Shown in pieces: positions 27,801-36,186 of a DNA stretch of 64,000 bases. Source of the DNA: CBDFGS01 sp965247255 (GTDB lineage Bacteria > Chloroflexota > Dehalococcoidia > Lucifugimonadales > CAUZJF01); contig CBDFGS010000007.1 of the NCBI GenBank assembly GCA_965247255.1, positions 1 through 64,000 of the forward strand, given 5' to 3'. Under the pieces are notes generated by a model, which did no database searches, was not told where the DNA came from, and saw only the letters and a list, made by a program, of their open reading frames with translations. The translations under genes were made by a program, and so were the position numbers. The first letter of the stretch is position 1, and every line of letters begins with the position of its first letter.

Positions 27801-29332
27801 GTGCCGAGCCCCCAAGCCAGGATGACGCCGAGCTGGCGCTGGTCCGGGGACGAGTCGAGTGCATCGGCCCGTTCACATCCGAAGACCTAGCGCAAGCGCT
27901 GGGAATGAGACACGCGTCGGTGAAGACGGCACTGGCGAACATGGAGTCCACAGGCAACATCCTTAGCGGCCATTTCACCCCCGGTCGAGAGCAACTGGAG
28001 TTCTGCGACCGGCGCATCCTCGCCAGGGCGCACCGAGACACAGTGGCGCGCCTTCGGCAGGAGATCGAGCCGGTGTCCGCGGCCCACTACATGCGGTTCC
28101 TGCTGAGCTGGCAGCACATCTCCGAGGGCGCCCGGCTCCGCGACGAAGGCGGCCTGCTGGACGTCGTCGAGCAGCTGCAGGGGTTCGAGGCCGCCGCGGC
28201 AGCGTGGGAGCTAGACATCCTGCCCGCCCGTGTCGCCAATTACGGCATATCCGGTCCGTCCGGGCTGGACCAGCTATGTCTGTCCGGCGAGGTCGTGTGG
28301 GGCAGGTTTACCCGCCGCCCTCTGAACGGCGACCACAGTAACCCGAACAGGGCCGGCCTCTCCCGGACGATACCGGTCTCGCTCGCGCCTCGCCAGTCCC
28401 TGCCCTGGATACTGGACGAGCCGGACCTTGGCGTAGATTTCCCTGGCGCCGCCGGCGAAGTACTTCGATATCTTCAGCAGCGTGGGGCCTCGTTCCTGCC
28501 GGACATCGCGTCCGCGATCAGGCGACTGCCCACCGAAGTCGAAAACGTGTTGTGGCAGCTTGCGGCGGTCGGCCTCGTCTCCACCGATGGCTTCGCGCCC
28601 CTGCGTGGACATCTTGACGGATCGAAGAAACGGGCGCGGAGCAGCTCGAGGCGCCGTCCTCGAAGGCGGACCCCAAGCAGTCGCTGGTCGCTGCTCGGAA
28701 CGGCCGAGTCCTGGCCACTCGATAACCGGTCCAACGGCGATGACTCCGTCTCCGAGGGTACCAACGGCTCCGCTGCGCATGCTTCTGGGACTTCGACAGG
28801 CTCAGGGCGAACGGAAGGCAATGGCCACGCCGGCGTTAGGGCAACCGACGATCATGCCAACGAGGCGCGGGCGATGCAGCTGCTACAACGCTACGGAATC
28901 GTGTTCCCCGAGGTGTTGGCCCGCGAGCCCATGGCCCCCAGGTGGCGGCACCTGGTGCGCCTCTACAGACGAGCGGAAGCCAGGGGAGAGATAAGAGGCG
29001 GGCGCTTCGTGACGGGGTTCGTGGGTGAGCAGTTCGCGCTGCCCGAGGCGGTGGAGATGGTGCGCTCGCTCCGGCGAACGCCGCCGGAGCAGCGCCTGGT
29101 GACCATCTCCGCCTGCGACCCACTCAACGTGGCCGGCATCTTGACGCCGGGGCCCAGGGTCCCAGCCGTTCTCGGCAACCGGCTGGTGCTACGAGACGGC
29201 GTGCCCATCGCGTCCCTCGAGGCGGGCGAAACGCGCCTCCTCACTGACCTCGACGACGAGACCCGCTCGAGTGCTCTGGCGCTGCTAGGACATCGACACG
29301 GCGCGCCGGCGCTGAGCTCCTCCCTGAGCTAG
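24866..29332 (+). CDS. lhr: Lhr-family large ATP-dependent helicase
   Basis: A 1,488-residue superfamily 2 helicase, similar in size to full-length Lhr (about 1,500 residues), a 3'-5' DNA translocase linked to DNA repair. Motif I is APTGSGKT (42-49), motif II DELH (167-170), motif III LSATQRP, motif VI QRVGRSGH. The winged-helix and Lhr-core regions follow (for example FTSEDLAQALGM, PARVANYGISGPSGLDQLCLSGEVVWGRF cut into parts). A basic, Ser/Arg/Gly-rich linker (about 1254-1335) separates the core from the last domain (LQRYGIVFPEVLARE ... GRFVTGFVGEQFALPEAVE). The linker contains a copy of a dispersed DNA repeat (28791-28814). Tandem LexA-like sites lie upstream. No partner nuclease is adjacent. 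Confidence 0.92.
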   Translation: MPLSRFHPLVQSWFQERFQAPTDAQAQGWPAIAQGRHTLIAAPTGSGKTLAAFLTCLDGLVREGLNGGLPDRTEVVYVSPLKALSNDIERNLSAPLSEIRARAESAGTPLPEIRVGVRTGDTPASERQRMAKRPPHVLITTPESLYILLTSESGRKALRSTRTLILDELHAVAPNKRGAHLSLSVERLCALADGPITRIGLSATQRPIDEVARFLVGSDAISDDGEADCVVVDTGHARAMDLALELTEDELGPIATHEQWDRVLDRIADLVKSHDTTLLFVNTRRLVERLAHQLSGRLGEESVVAHHGSLSQERRHDAEERLKHGRVKVCVATSSLELGIDVGFIDLVCQVGSPRSIGLLIQRVGRSGHFLGGMPKGRLFPLTRDELIECLGLIRGYRLGNLDSLSIPPWPLDVLAQQSVAECASREWDEDALFELWRGAYPYRALPREKYDSVLETLSRGVAPRDGRRTAYLHRDGVNHRLRGRRGARLAALTNAGAIPDNADYDVIAEPDNTFVGSVNEDFAIESMRGDVFLLGNTPWKIRRVERSAVRVEDARGQAPTIPFWLGEAPGRTTELSNEVTAVRDGLHQRIESGDGPQWLMDELGVSRDAAEQAAAYVAEGVRILGTVPTKKRIVAERFFDESGGMQLVIHSPLGSMINRAWGMALRKEICRTFDFELQAAATEDGINLSLGPSLSFALEETFRYVPPAKVEKVLTQAVLQAPLFGIRWRWDASRSLALLRFSGGRKVPLPIQRMRSDDLLASVFPAQVMCQDNSPPGDVEVPDHPLVFETMRDCLNEAMDVDGLRAVLEEIERGEIEVLARDTTQPSVFSHQILNAAPYAFLDDAPLEERRSRAVALRRALPEDERDLGSLDAVALDNAAQGAWPLVRDADELHDALLTLGILPQQDLGKGSPEDEQPRWEKWLQDLIDAGRAVRAHYREERIGEDRVALVATESVPLVSSALPDARFEPTPLVITAGAEPPSQDDAELALVRGRVECIGPFTSEDLAQALGMRHASVKTALANMESTGNILSGHFTPGREQLEFCDRRILARAHRDTVARLRQEIEPVSAAHYMRFLLSWQHISEGARLRDEGGLLDVVEQLQGFEAAAAAWELDILPARVANYGISGPSGLDQLCLSGEVVWGRFTRRPLNGDHSNPNRAGLSRTIPVSLAPRQSLPWILDEPDLGVDFPGAAGEVLRYLQQRGASFLPDIASAIRRLPTEVENVLWQLAAVGLVSTDGFAPLRGHLDGSKKRARSSSRRRPRRRTPSSRWSLLGTAESWPLDNRSNGDDSVSEGTNGSAAHASGTSTGSGRTEGNGHAGVRATDDHANEARAMQLLQRYGIVFPEVLAREPMAPRWRHLVRLYRRAEARGEIRGGRFVTGFVGEQFALPEAVEMVRSLRRTPPEQRLVTISACDPLNVAGILTPGPRVPAVLGNRLVLRDGVPIASLEAGETRLLTDLDDETRSSALALLGHRHGAPALSSSLS
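28791..28814 (+). repeat. Dispersed 24-bp repeat inside lhr
   Basis: CTTCGACAGGCTCAGG followed by GCGAACGG. The same sequence with one mismatch occurs inverted in intergenic DNA at 60755-60778. Here it is translated as part of the disordered linker of the helicase (TSTGSGRTEG). Confidence 0.8.
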
Positions 29333-29362
29333 CGTCGACGGGATACGCGCAGCCCGGTTTGG

Positions 29363-29755
29363 CTAGCCGGCGTAGCTCTTCAGCTCGATCTTGTTCCCGT
29401 CCGGGTCGCGCACGGTAAACGACGCTCCCCTGCCCCGCGCTCCCCACTTCCCCGAAGCAGGGCCGTGAGCCTCGACACCGAGGGACCTTAGCTCGGTGAG
29501 GAGGGACTCCATATCCGGCTCGTCCACGACGAGGCAGAAGTGGTCGACGTTTCTGCCCTCGTCGGCCACCGGCCCGCCGGGTGACAGGTCGATGATGGAC
29601 TCGTCCGACACGCGCACCGAGACGAAGCCGACGTCCCCTTTCCGGAACTCCTCGAGCCTCAGCACCTCTAGTCCCAGGACTTCCCCATAGAACGCGAGGG
29701 CCGCGTCTACGTCCTCCACTTTGAGGACCAGGTGGTCCAGTCCGGTGATGTTCAT
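29363..29755 (-). CDS. VOC-family (glyoxalase-fold) protein
   Basis: A 130-residue vicinal oxygen chelate protein with two beta-alpha-beta-beta-beta modules. GLDHLVLKVEDVDAALAFYGEVLGLEV opens the fold and supplies the first ligand histidine (quoted here in outline: GLDHLVL at 5-11). VDHFCLVV supplies another, and FTVRDPDGNKIELKSY supplies a glutamate. Members are metal-dependent lyases, dioxygenases or resistance proteins. The exact reaction cannot be inferred. GAGGTGGACG precedes the ATG. It converges on lhr. Confidence 0.85.
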   Translation of the reverse strand: MNITGLDHLVLKVEDVDAALAFYGEVLGLEVLRLEEFRKGDVGFVSVRVSDESIIDLSPGGPVADEGRNVDHFCLVVDEPDMESLLTELRSLGVEAHGPASGKWGARGRGASFTVRDPDGNKIELKSYAG

Positions 29756-29837
29756 CGTCCACCTCTTTTGCTACCATCCCAAGTCAGCATCATCTGCGAC
29801 TATCGGCACTCTGCCAACTACCTAAGCGAGGAGTCAC

Positions 29838-30254
29838 ATGCACTACATCGGGTGGGCTACGTTGGCGATGTTCGGATACGGCGTCACGGCTATACTGCTG
29901 AAGGTGTCGTTGCGGCACTTCCCACCTGAAGTAGCGCTCGTGATCACTAACACCATTCTGGTGATGTCCGGGCTCGGCCTCGTGATCGCCCGCGGAGCGA
30001 GCTTTTCCGCGCATCTGAGCCTGGGCTGGCCTACCGCAGTCGTAATCATGGCCGGCGCTGCGCTGAGCGTCAGCATCGTCAGCTACTACTTCGCCCTTAG
30101 CCGCGGCCCCGCCTCGGTGGTCGTGCCGATCTTCGCGCTGAACTTCGCCGTGGCGAGCATAATAGGGGTCCTCGTACTGGGCGAAGACTTGCGACTCACT
30201 CGTGTGGCAGGGATGATCATGGCAGCCGGCGCAATCGTTCTACTGGCCCGTTAG
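29838..30254 (+). CDS. Single-domain EamA/DMT-type membrane protein
   Basis: A 138-residue protein with four to five helices, equal to one EamA half. WATLAMFGYGVTAILLKVSL starts the first helix; a mid-protein YYFALSRGPASVVVPIFAL and the end ITLGEDLR-like block (VLVLGEDLRLTRVAGMIMA) match the metabolite transporter family. Such half-size members work as dimers. Good Shine-Dalgarno (GAGGAG). Substrate unknown. Confidence 0.78.
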   Translation: MHYIGWATLAMFGYGVTAILLKVSLRHFPPEVALVITNTILVMSGLGLVIARGASFSAHLSLGWPTAVVIMAGAALSVSIVSYYFALSRGPASVVVPIFALNFAVASIIGVLVLGEDLRLTRVAGMIMAAGAIVLLAR

Positions 30255-30304
30255 CAGCTCGAGTCGGCGGTCCGGGTTGCTCAGGACAAGGGGTTGAACT
30301 CAGG

Positions 30305-30580
30305 CTAAGCGGGTGATTCCGCGGTGTGCCGGTCGTGGCCCCCTTGGAGCGCCGTCTCGATCATCGCTACGAGGTCCCTGGCGGCCTGGGGGCTGAGCTC
30401 CATCGCCACGCGCGCCCCCGGGCCCAGCTTCGGGTTCACCAGGTCGACGAGCACCGCTTCATCCATTTGGGCTGCAAATGGATGGTCGTACGCGACCTGA
30501 GCCCTCTCTACTGGAAACCAGCCGCCGGCGCCCTTTGCGCTTCCTGATATCTCACGTACTTCTATCGACCCGGAACACAT
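30305..30580 (-). CDS. Conserved small protein, DUF6295-like
   Basis: A 91-residue soluble protein starting MCSGSIEVREISGSAKG and containing GWFPVERAQVAYDHP and LVDLVNPKLGPGARVAMEL. This resembles a small conserved family that I recall as DUF6295; the family name should be treated as tentative. No catalytic motif is evident. It lies alone between a transporter and a dienelactone hydrolase. Confidence 0.6.
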   Translation of the reverse strand: MCSGSIEVREISGSAKGAGGWFPVERAQVAYDHPFAAQMDEAVLVDLVNPKLGPGARVAMELSPQAARDLVAMIETALQGGHDRHTAESPA

Positions 30581-30632
30581 GACGTTCGTACCCCCGCTCT
30601 ATTGTCTTGAGTCGTACTCCCCCTCATCCTGG

Positions 30633-30655
30633 CCTTCTCCCGCCAGGGGAGAAGG
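30633..30655. repeat. Palindromic repeat CCTTCTCCC/GGGAGAAGG
   Basis: A 9-bp perfect stem around GCCAG, preceded by CCCCCTCATCCTGG. It is a relative of the units at 4804-4849 and 63491-63533. It lies behind the dienelactone hydrolase gene and could act as its terminator. Confidence 0.55.
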
Positions 30656-30725
30656 GAGAAGAGACGAGAGGTCTCGTTCTAACACCCTTCGAAGGGCGCC
30701 GGTATCAGTTGACCTCCCCGAAAGA

Positions 30726-31469
30726 CTAAGTTAAGTGGCGGTCGTACCAGGCAAAGATGCGCTCCCAGCCGTCCACAGCGGCATGCTGCCGATAGCTGGT
30801 CCGATAGTCCGCGAAGAACCCGTGGCCCGCGTCCTCGTAGGTATGGACCTCGTAGCTCTTGCCGCGGCGTTTCAGCTCCGATTCGATTCTCGCAACGTCG
30901 TCCGGAGACGGGCTCGAGTCCTCGGCCCCGGAGAGGCAGAGCACCGGACAATCGATGTCGGAGGTCATGTCGATCGGCGCTTTCGGCTGGACTTCATTGA
31001 GCTGTTCGGTACCACCCACGATGCGGCCCCCATAGCACACAACAGCGGCGTTCAGGGAGGGTACGTTGCACGCGACCAGGTAGGACTGCCTTCCCCCTGA
31101 GCAGAACCCGATGCACCCCACCTTGCCCGAGCTCGTCGCCAGGGCTCTCAAGTGCTCCATCGCCCCATCGACGTCGCCTATCGTCCTGGCGTCCGGGTTC
31201 CCTCCCCCCGCCCGGACGATCGCAGCGACATCGCTCGGCTCGCCCGGCCCTTCTCGATGGTGCAAGTCGGGCGCGAACGCTATAAATCCCCGGTCAGCTA
31301 TGTTGCGCGTTATCTGTCTGATCCAGGGCACCATGCCGAAGACCTCGTGTATGACGATGACCCCCGGGTACGGACCCTCCCCGGTGGGCCGGGCAAGGTA
31401 TCCCGAGACCTCGTCGTCGCCATGCCCGCGAAAGAGCACAGTTTCGGCCGTGAGCCCATCGTTTGGCAA
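30726..31469 (-). CDS. Dienelactone hydrolase family protein
   Basis: A 247-residue alpha/beta hydrolase. The triad is C123 in IGFCSGGRQS, D184 in LSGAEDSSP and H216 in DAGHGFFADY. HEVFG (41-45) carries the glutamate that activates the cysteine in this family. Dienelactone hydrolase opens lactones in chlorocatechol breakdown, but many homologs act on other esters and no catechol genes are near. It is preceded by no clear operon partner. Confidence 0.9.
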   Translation of the reverse strand: MPNDGLTAETVLFRGHGDDEVSGYLARPTGEGPYPGVIVIHEVFGMVPWIRQITRNIADRGFIAFAPDLHHREGPGEPSDVAAIVRAGGGNPDARTIGDVDGAMEHLRALATSSGKVGCIGFCSGGRQSYLVACNVPSLNAAVVCYGGRIVGGTEQLNEVQPKAPIDMTSDIDCPVLCLSGAEDSSPSPDDVARIESELKRRGKSYEVHTYEDAGHGFFADYRTSYRQHAAVDGWERIFAWYDRHLT

Positions 31470-31593
31470 GGTCGCTACCTCCGACTGAGTCTACGCGTCC
31501 GGCGTTCCCGGCCCCATCACGCCCTGTGTGGAGCTTGCGCCCGAGCGGCTGCGTGTAAGCGAAATGCTCTCAGGTCCTGCCAGGGTCGGCGGC

Positions 31594-32769
31594 TTACTGG
31601 GGGCTAGTCGGCGGCGATATCCTTCGCACCCGGTTTGCCGTGAAATCGGCCAAGAAGATCGTGCCGTCAGCCTTCACGGCGACACCCTCCGGGCCGCCGA
31701 ACAACGCTTGCGTCGCCGGGCCGCCGTCGCCCGGCTCCTCATCTCCTCCGCCGGCCACCGTGACGAAGCTCCCTTCGGAAGCCTGCCTGAGCACGCTGTG
31801 GTCTGCGACGACGATAAGCGTGTCCTGCGCGTCCACCGACACATCCTGTGGCCTAGAGACGAATCCCTCCGGCGCAGGATCGGACCCTCCGGCTACGAAC
31901 TTGCCTCTGGCGGAGGTTGTTATCGTTCCTGTGCTTGCGTCAACCTTGCGCACCCGGCGGGAGCCCGTGTCAGCGATGTAGAGGTTCCCAACGCTGTCCA
32001 CCGCCAACCCTCGAGGCTCCACCAAGACCGCATCGACGGCCGGGCCGCCGTCTCCCGTGAAGCCCTGGTCGGTCATCTCCTGTGTGGCTGTAATTCCACC
32101 GGCCACGGTGGAGATCGTCCCGGACCCCGCATCCACCTTCAGCACCCTGTCGTTGGCGGCGATAAACAAGTTCCCGGAGCCGTCTACGGCGACGTCCCAG
32201 GGTTTCTTGATCACCGCTTGAGTGGCCTCACCGCCCTCTCCCGAGAACTGCAAGAAGGCGCCGGCCTGGACTTCCCCTCCGCCCGCGACCGTGGCGATCA
32301 TGCCAGTCTGAGCGTCGATCCTACGTATTCGCGCGTTGGCGTGGTCTGCGATGTAGACGTTACCGGCGGCGTCCACCGCGATGCCGTGCGGGTTATTGAG
32401 CGCTGCATCTGCAGCCGGGCCGCCATCACCGCCAAAGCTCGGAGAGCCGGTGCCCGCCACCGTGGTGATGACCCCCGTTGCCCCGTCCACGCGCCGTACG
32501 CGATTATCGCCGGTAAACAGGAGGTTCCCTTGCTGGTCCACAGCGACGCTGAACGGCGCAAAGACCTGCGCGCTGGTCGCCGGACCACCATCTCCAGTGA
32601 ATCCCGGGACACCCGTGCCGGCAACAGTATCGATGATCGACGTAGGGCCTTCCGGCGCGGAATCGGGGCCCTCGGACGAGCCGCAAGCTACCAAGAGCAC
32701 CGAGGCAACCGCCATCAGAGCTAGACGGCGAACACCGGCAATCTCGTTCATTAGGGTCGCTTTGACCAT
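31594..32769 (-). CDS. NHL-repeat beta-propeller lipoprotein
   Basis: A 391-residue exported protein. The lipoprotein signal ends LLVAC (lipid-modified cysteine at about 29 of the longer form). Six NHL-type repeats follow, each with an AGTGxPGFxGDGGPA header, VAVDxxGNLxxxDxxxxRVRR core, enough for one six-bladed propeller. NHL propellers bind proteins, RNA or sugars, so the role here is open. Start ATG 32769 (MVKATL, upstream GGAG) or ATG 32751 (MNEIAG) are both possible. It is divergent from the pilus cluster. Confidence 0.85.
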   Translation of the reverse strand: MVKATLMNEIAGVRRLALMAVASVLLVACGSSEGPDSAPEGPTSIIDTVAGTGVPGFTGDGGPATSAQVFAPFSVAVDQQGNLLFTGDNRVRRVDGATGVITTVAGTGSPSFGGDGGPAADAALNNPHGIAVDAAGNVYIADHANARIRRIDAQTGMIATVAGGGEVQAGAFLQFSGEGGEATQAVIKKPWDVAVDGSGNLFIAANDRVLKVDAGSGTISTVAGGITATQEMTDQGFTGDGGPAVDAVLVEPRGLAVDSVGNLYIADTGSRRVRKVDASTGTITTSARGKFVAGGSDPAPEGFVSRPQDVSVDAQDTLIVVADHSVLRQASEGSFVTVAGGGDEEPGDGGPATQALFGGPEGVAVKADGTIFLADFTANRVRRISPPTSPQ

Positions 32770-32921
32770 AACTCAACACGCTCCGAGGGTGCGCAAAGCC
32801 TAACATCGGCGCAGAAGGCAGTCAATCGGCGGCCGGGACACGCTCGGGGACCCATGTTCCGCGGGCAGTGTGAGCACCGTCCGAGACTGTAAGGAGGAGG
32901 CCGCGCCCGCTTCAAATCGCC

Positions 32922-32951
32922 TAGACAAGCTTAGTCGGCCTCAGGTATGAT
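32922..32951 (+). promoter_or_regulatory. Promoter of the pilus cluster
   Basis: TAGACA (32922-32927), 18-bp spacer, TATGAT (32946-32951). The gap of 316 bp between the NHL gene and pilB holds this promoter and a leader of about 125 nt. Part of the leader (32985-33053) has CCGCAAAGCC and a GCCGGC-rich stem reminiscent of a c-di-GMP-I riboswitch but lacks a clear P1b hairpin. No gene is seen in the gap. Confidence 0.5.
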
Positions 32952-33085
32952 GTGGTGGGAAATTACACGACTCTGAGCTTTGGGGCGAAGGTCAAAAACG
33001 GTGCCGCAAAGCCCGGCGTCGGCCGCTTCACCCTCGCCGGCTCAACCATCGGAAAACGACAGAACCGAGTCCATGGAGGGATGTG

Positions 33086-34903
33086 ATGGAGCCGGAGAGG
33101 GTAGAGGTAGAGGAAACTTCGGCGGCCCAGGACTCTAACGGAAAGGGCCAGGAAAACGGGAGCTCGCTGCCCGCCCCTGCCGGCTCGGTTATCGTCCAGG
33201 ACGGTCAGTCCATCGCCACCGCGGAGAAGACGCAGGCCCGCAGTCGATCGTTCGCGGACATGCTTGCGGAGGCGGGTATTCTCTCCGCAGACCAAGTCTC
33301 CAAGGCGCAAGAGGACGCCCGGCGAGATAACATCTCCCTGTCGCAGCTGTTGGTGCGGGATGGCCTGGTCCTCGGCAGCGACCTCGCCGCTTTCACCTCC
33401 TTGCACCTCGCACTCCCCCTGGTCGACCTCCCCAGCGTCGAGCTGGATCCCGACGTCGTCGGTCTCCTGCCCGAGGAAGTTGCCATGAAGTACATGGTGC
33501 TTGCTCTGCGTAGTACCGAGACTACCCTGACGGTGGCGATGGCCGATCCCACCAATGTCCAGGCCATCCAGGACTTGACGGCGAGGACCGGTCTCAGGAT
33601 TGAGCCTGAGGTCGCGACCGACCACGACATCGAGGAGCACATCGACGTCGCATACAAGCTCGTCAGAGAAAAGAAGAGGGACGACGCCCCCTCAGACGAA
33701 TCCGGCGCAGGCCGGTTGACGGCGGACGAGTTCAGAAACGCCAAGCCGGCCCAGTTCGTCGAACTGATACTGGGACAGGCGCAGCACGACGGCGCCTCCG
33801 ACATTCACATCGAGCCCACAGAAAAGAAGCTGCGCATTCGGTTCCGCATCGACGGAGTGCTCCAGGAGACTATGAGCCTTCCGCTCGCCCTCCACCCTAC
33901 GCTGATCTCGAGGATCAAGATCCTGTCCAACATGAATATCGCCGAGCGGCGCAAGCCGCAAGACGGCCAGCTCAGCTTCGAAGGGAGAGAGGGGAAGGTC
34001 GACGTTCGTACGGCCATCGCCAACACTGTGTACGGAGAGATGGGCGTACTCAGGCTGCTCGACAGCGGCAAGCTAAGCTCGCTGGGGCTGGACCAGCTCG
34101 GCATGCTTCCCGGACAGGGGCTGGAGAAGTATCGTGAGATGCTGAAGCTGCCGTACGGCATGATTCTCGTGGCAGGGCCCACCGGTTCTGGTAAGAGCAC
34201 GACGCTAGCCACGTCCATCATGACCCTGAACCGCAGCGAGCTCAACGTGATCACGATGGAAGACCCGGTGGAGAACGAGCTACCGGACGCGAACCAGCTC
34301 CAGGTCCACCCAGAGGCGGGAGTCACCTTCGCGGCCATCTTGCGGAGCATCCTGCGTCTGGACCCCGACGTTATCCTCGTTGGGGAGATCCGTGACGAGG
34401 AGACCGCGACGCTAGCCATAGAAGCCGCCCTTACCGGCCACCTGGTGCTATCCACCGTGCACGCCAACGACTCCGTCTCTACCCTGCTCAGAATAAAGGA
34501 GCTTGGGGTGCCCGCGTACCTTATCGCGTCGGCGATGATCGGCGTGGTAGCACAGCGCATGGTCAGAAAGCTGTGCACCTCATGTGCTGTGATGGAAGAG
34601 CGGCCGTTGGCCGAGCAGGGCGTTTACGAGGAGGAGCTCGGGGAGAAGAGGGAGAGCTTCCTCTACGGGACCGGCTGCAATACCTGCTCCCAGACGGGGT
34701 ACCGCGGTCGCACCGGCATCTACGAGGTACTGGAGTTGACCGACCCGCTTCGACAGCTCTTTCTCAACGACGCTCCGCGGCACGAGCTGTGGAACCAGAC
34801 TGTGGCGGACGGGACCCTGCCGCTCAAGAGGGACGGAATGCTCAAAGTAAAGTCAGGAATCACTACGCCGTACGAGATAATCAGGACGGCGGAGTCCGGC
34901 TAG
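33086..34903 (+). CDS. pilB: Type IV pilus assembly ATPase PilB / GspE family
   Basis: A 605-residue hexameric ATPase that powers pilus extension. After a variable N-terminus the MshEN/GspE-N domain (about 45-170) has LSQLLVRDGLVLGSDLAAF-type sequence. The motor domain has Walker A GPTGSGKST (K370), the Asp box, Walker B DPDVILVGEIRDEET and the His box TGHLVLSTVHAND. A zinc-binding CxxC pair (CTSC and CNTC) follows, as in PilB rather than PilT. ATG 33086 has GGAGGG upstream. pilC follows 36 bp later. A retraction ATPase is not in view. Confidence 0.92.
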   Translation: MEPERVEVEETSAAQDSNGKGQENGSSLPAPAGSVIVQDGQSIATAEKTQARSRSFADMLAEAGILSADQVSKAQEDARRDNISLSQLLVRDGLVLGSDLAAFTSLHLALPLVDLPSVELDPDVVGLLPEEVAMKYMVLALRSTETTLTVAMADPTNVQAIQDLTARTGLRIEPEVATDHDIEEHIDVAYKLVREKKRDDAPSDESGAGRLTADEFRNAKPAQFVELILGQAQHDGASDIHIEPTEKKLRIRFRIDGVLQETMSLPLALHPTLISRIKILSNMNIAERRKPQDGQLSFEGREGKVDVRTAIANTVYGEMGVLRLLDSGKLSSLGLDQLGMLPGQGLEKYREMLKLPYGMILVAGPTGSGKSTTLATSIMTLNRSELNVITMEDPVENELPDANQLQVHPEAGVTFAAILRSILRLDPDVILVGEIRDEETATLAIEAALTGHLVLSTVHANDSVSTLLRIKELGVPAYLIASAMIGVVAQRMVRKLCTSCAVMEERPLAEQGVYEEELGEKRESFLYGTGCNTCSQTGYRGRTGIYEVLELTDPLRQLFLNDAPRHELWNQTVADGTLPLKRDGMLKVKSGITTPYEIIRTAESG

Positions 34904-34939
34904 TCGTTCCCGGCTGCCAAGGCAGCCGCTGAGGAAATC

Positions 34940-36154
34940 ATGCAGTACCAATACGTCGCCTACACACTGCAGGAAGGCCTGGTCAAGGGCAAGGTTGATG
35001 CGCCCAACGAGGCGATTGCACGTGAGGAGCTGGAGCAGCAGGGCTATAAGCCGATAAGCATCAAGCCGCCCCCCAAGTTCGACATCAGCAAGTACATGCC
35101 CGAGCTGGAGCAGGTCAAGGCGAGCGAGCTCCCCGGCTTCGCCAAGACGTGCGCCACCATGCTCTCCAGCGGCGCCAACCTGCTCCGCGTGCTGGAGATG
35201 CTCCAGTCGGAGGGCTCAAGCAGGGCGATGAAGAAGGTGTTAGCGAGAATCTACGAGAAGGTCAGCGCAGGCGACAGCTTCACTTCTGCGCTCAGAGAGC
35301 ACCCCAAGATATTCGACGAGGTCTTCATCAGCCTTGTCGAGGTCGGAGAGTATACCGGTGGCCTGGCAGGCGCTCTCCAGCAGCTTGCGTCCATCATGGA
35401 ACGCGCCGCGGAGGCGAAGGCCAAGGTGATGAAGGCCATGATGATGCCGATGTTCCTCATCGGCAGCTCCGCGGCCATGCTCGGATTCATGGTATTCGTC
35501 GCTTTCCCCCCGCTTTTGGAGACCTTCGAGTCCATGGACGTGGCGTTACATCCGTTGGCTGCCGCGCTTATCGGCGGGACGATGGCTTTGAAGGACAACG
35601 CGGTCTACATCGTCGCCGTCGTGGTGGTGGTGATCGCCGTTAATAAGTTCCTGCAGCGGTTCCCCACCGCCAAATACTGGATCCACTACTCGAAAGTAAA
35701 GTTGCCGCTGCTAGGCCCCCTTGTCGTCGCCTCGGACCTGGGAAAATTCTCACGCGTGATGGGAGCGCTGCTGAATGCGGGCGTGGACCTCCCGAGCGCC
35801 CTGCGCCTGGCCAAGGGCACCTCTAAGAACGCCGCCATCAGGGCCGCCTGGGAGGCCGCCGACGAGAGTATGATCAACGGCCATCGCATGTCTGAAGCGC
35901 TTCTGCGACATAAGATTCTTCCGGAGATGTTCGTCGAGCTACTCGCCATCGGCGAGGATAGCAACACCCTTCCTAAGACCATGAGCGAGATCGCCGACGC
36001 CTACGAGAAGCAGTTCGAGGAGCGCGTGGAGAAGATGATCGCCATCACCGAGCCTCTCTCCACCCTCGCGGTCGGCGCCCTCGTTTTGATGATGATGCTA
36101 TCCGTCATGCTGCCGATTCTCGAGGCGGCGGGCAAGGCCAAAACGGGCCTCTAA
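34940..36154 (+). CDS. pilC: Type IV pilus inner-membrane platform protein PilC / GspF family
   Basis: A 404-residue membrane protein with two T2SSF domains. N-terminal YVAYTLQEGLVKGKVDA is the usual opening. The first cytosolic domain (about 60-170) has VYEKVSAGDSFTSAL-like sequence and SLVEVGEYTGGLAGAL, the second has LLAIGEDSNTLPKTMSEIA. Three helices lie at about 170-195, 215-235 and 372-395. It couples the PilB motor to pilin polymerisation. The gene order pilB-pilC is conserved in many phyla. Confidence 0.92.
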   Translation: MQYQYVAYTLQEGLVKGKVDAPNEAIAREELEQQGYKPISIKPPPKFDISKYMPELEQVKASELPGFAKTCATMLSSGANLLRVLEMLQSEGSSRAMKKVLARIYEKVSAGDSFTSALREHPKIFDEVFISLVEVGEYTGGLAGALQQLASIMERAAEAKAKVMKAMMMPMFLIGSSAAMLGFMVFVAFPPLLETFESMDVALHPLAAALIGGTMALKDNAVYIVAVVVVVIAVNKFLQRFPTAKYWIHYSKVKLPLLGPLVVASDLGKFSRVMGALLNAGVDLPSALRLAKGTSKNAAIRAAWEAADESMINGHRMSEALLRHKILPEMFVELLAIGEDSNTLPKTMSEIADAYEKQFEERVEKMIAITEPLSTLAVGALVLMMMLSVMLPILEAAGKAKTGL

Positions 36155-36186
36155 AAGGCCCGCGGTTGGGCTCAGCGAGCGGAGCG

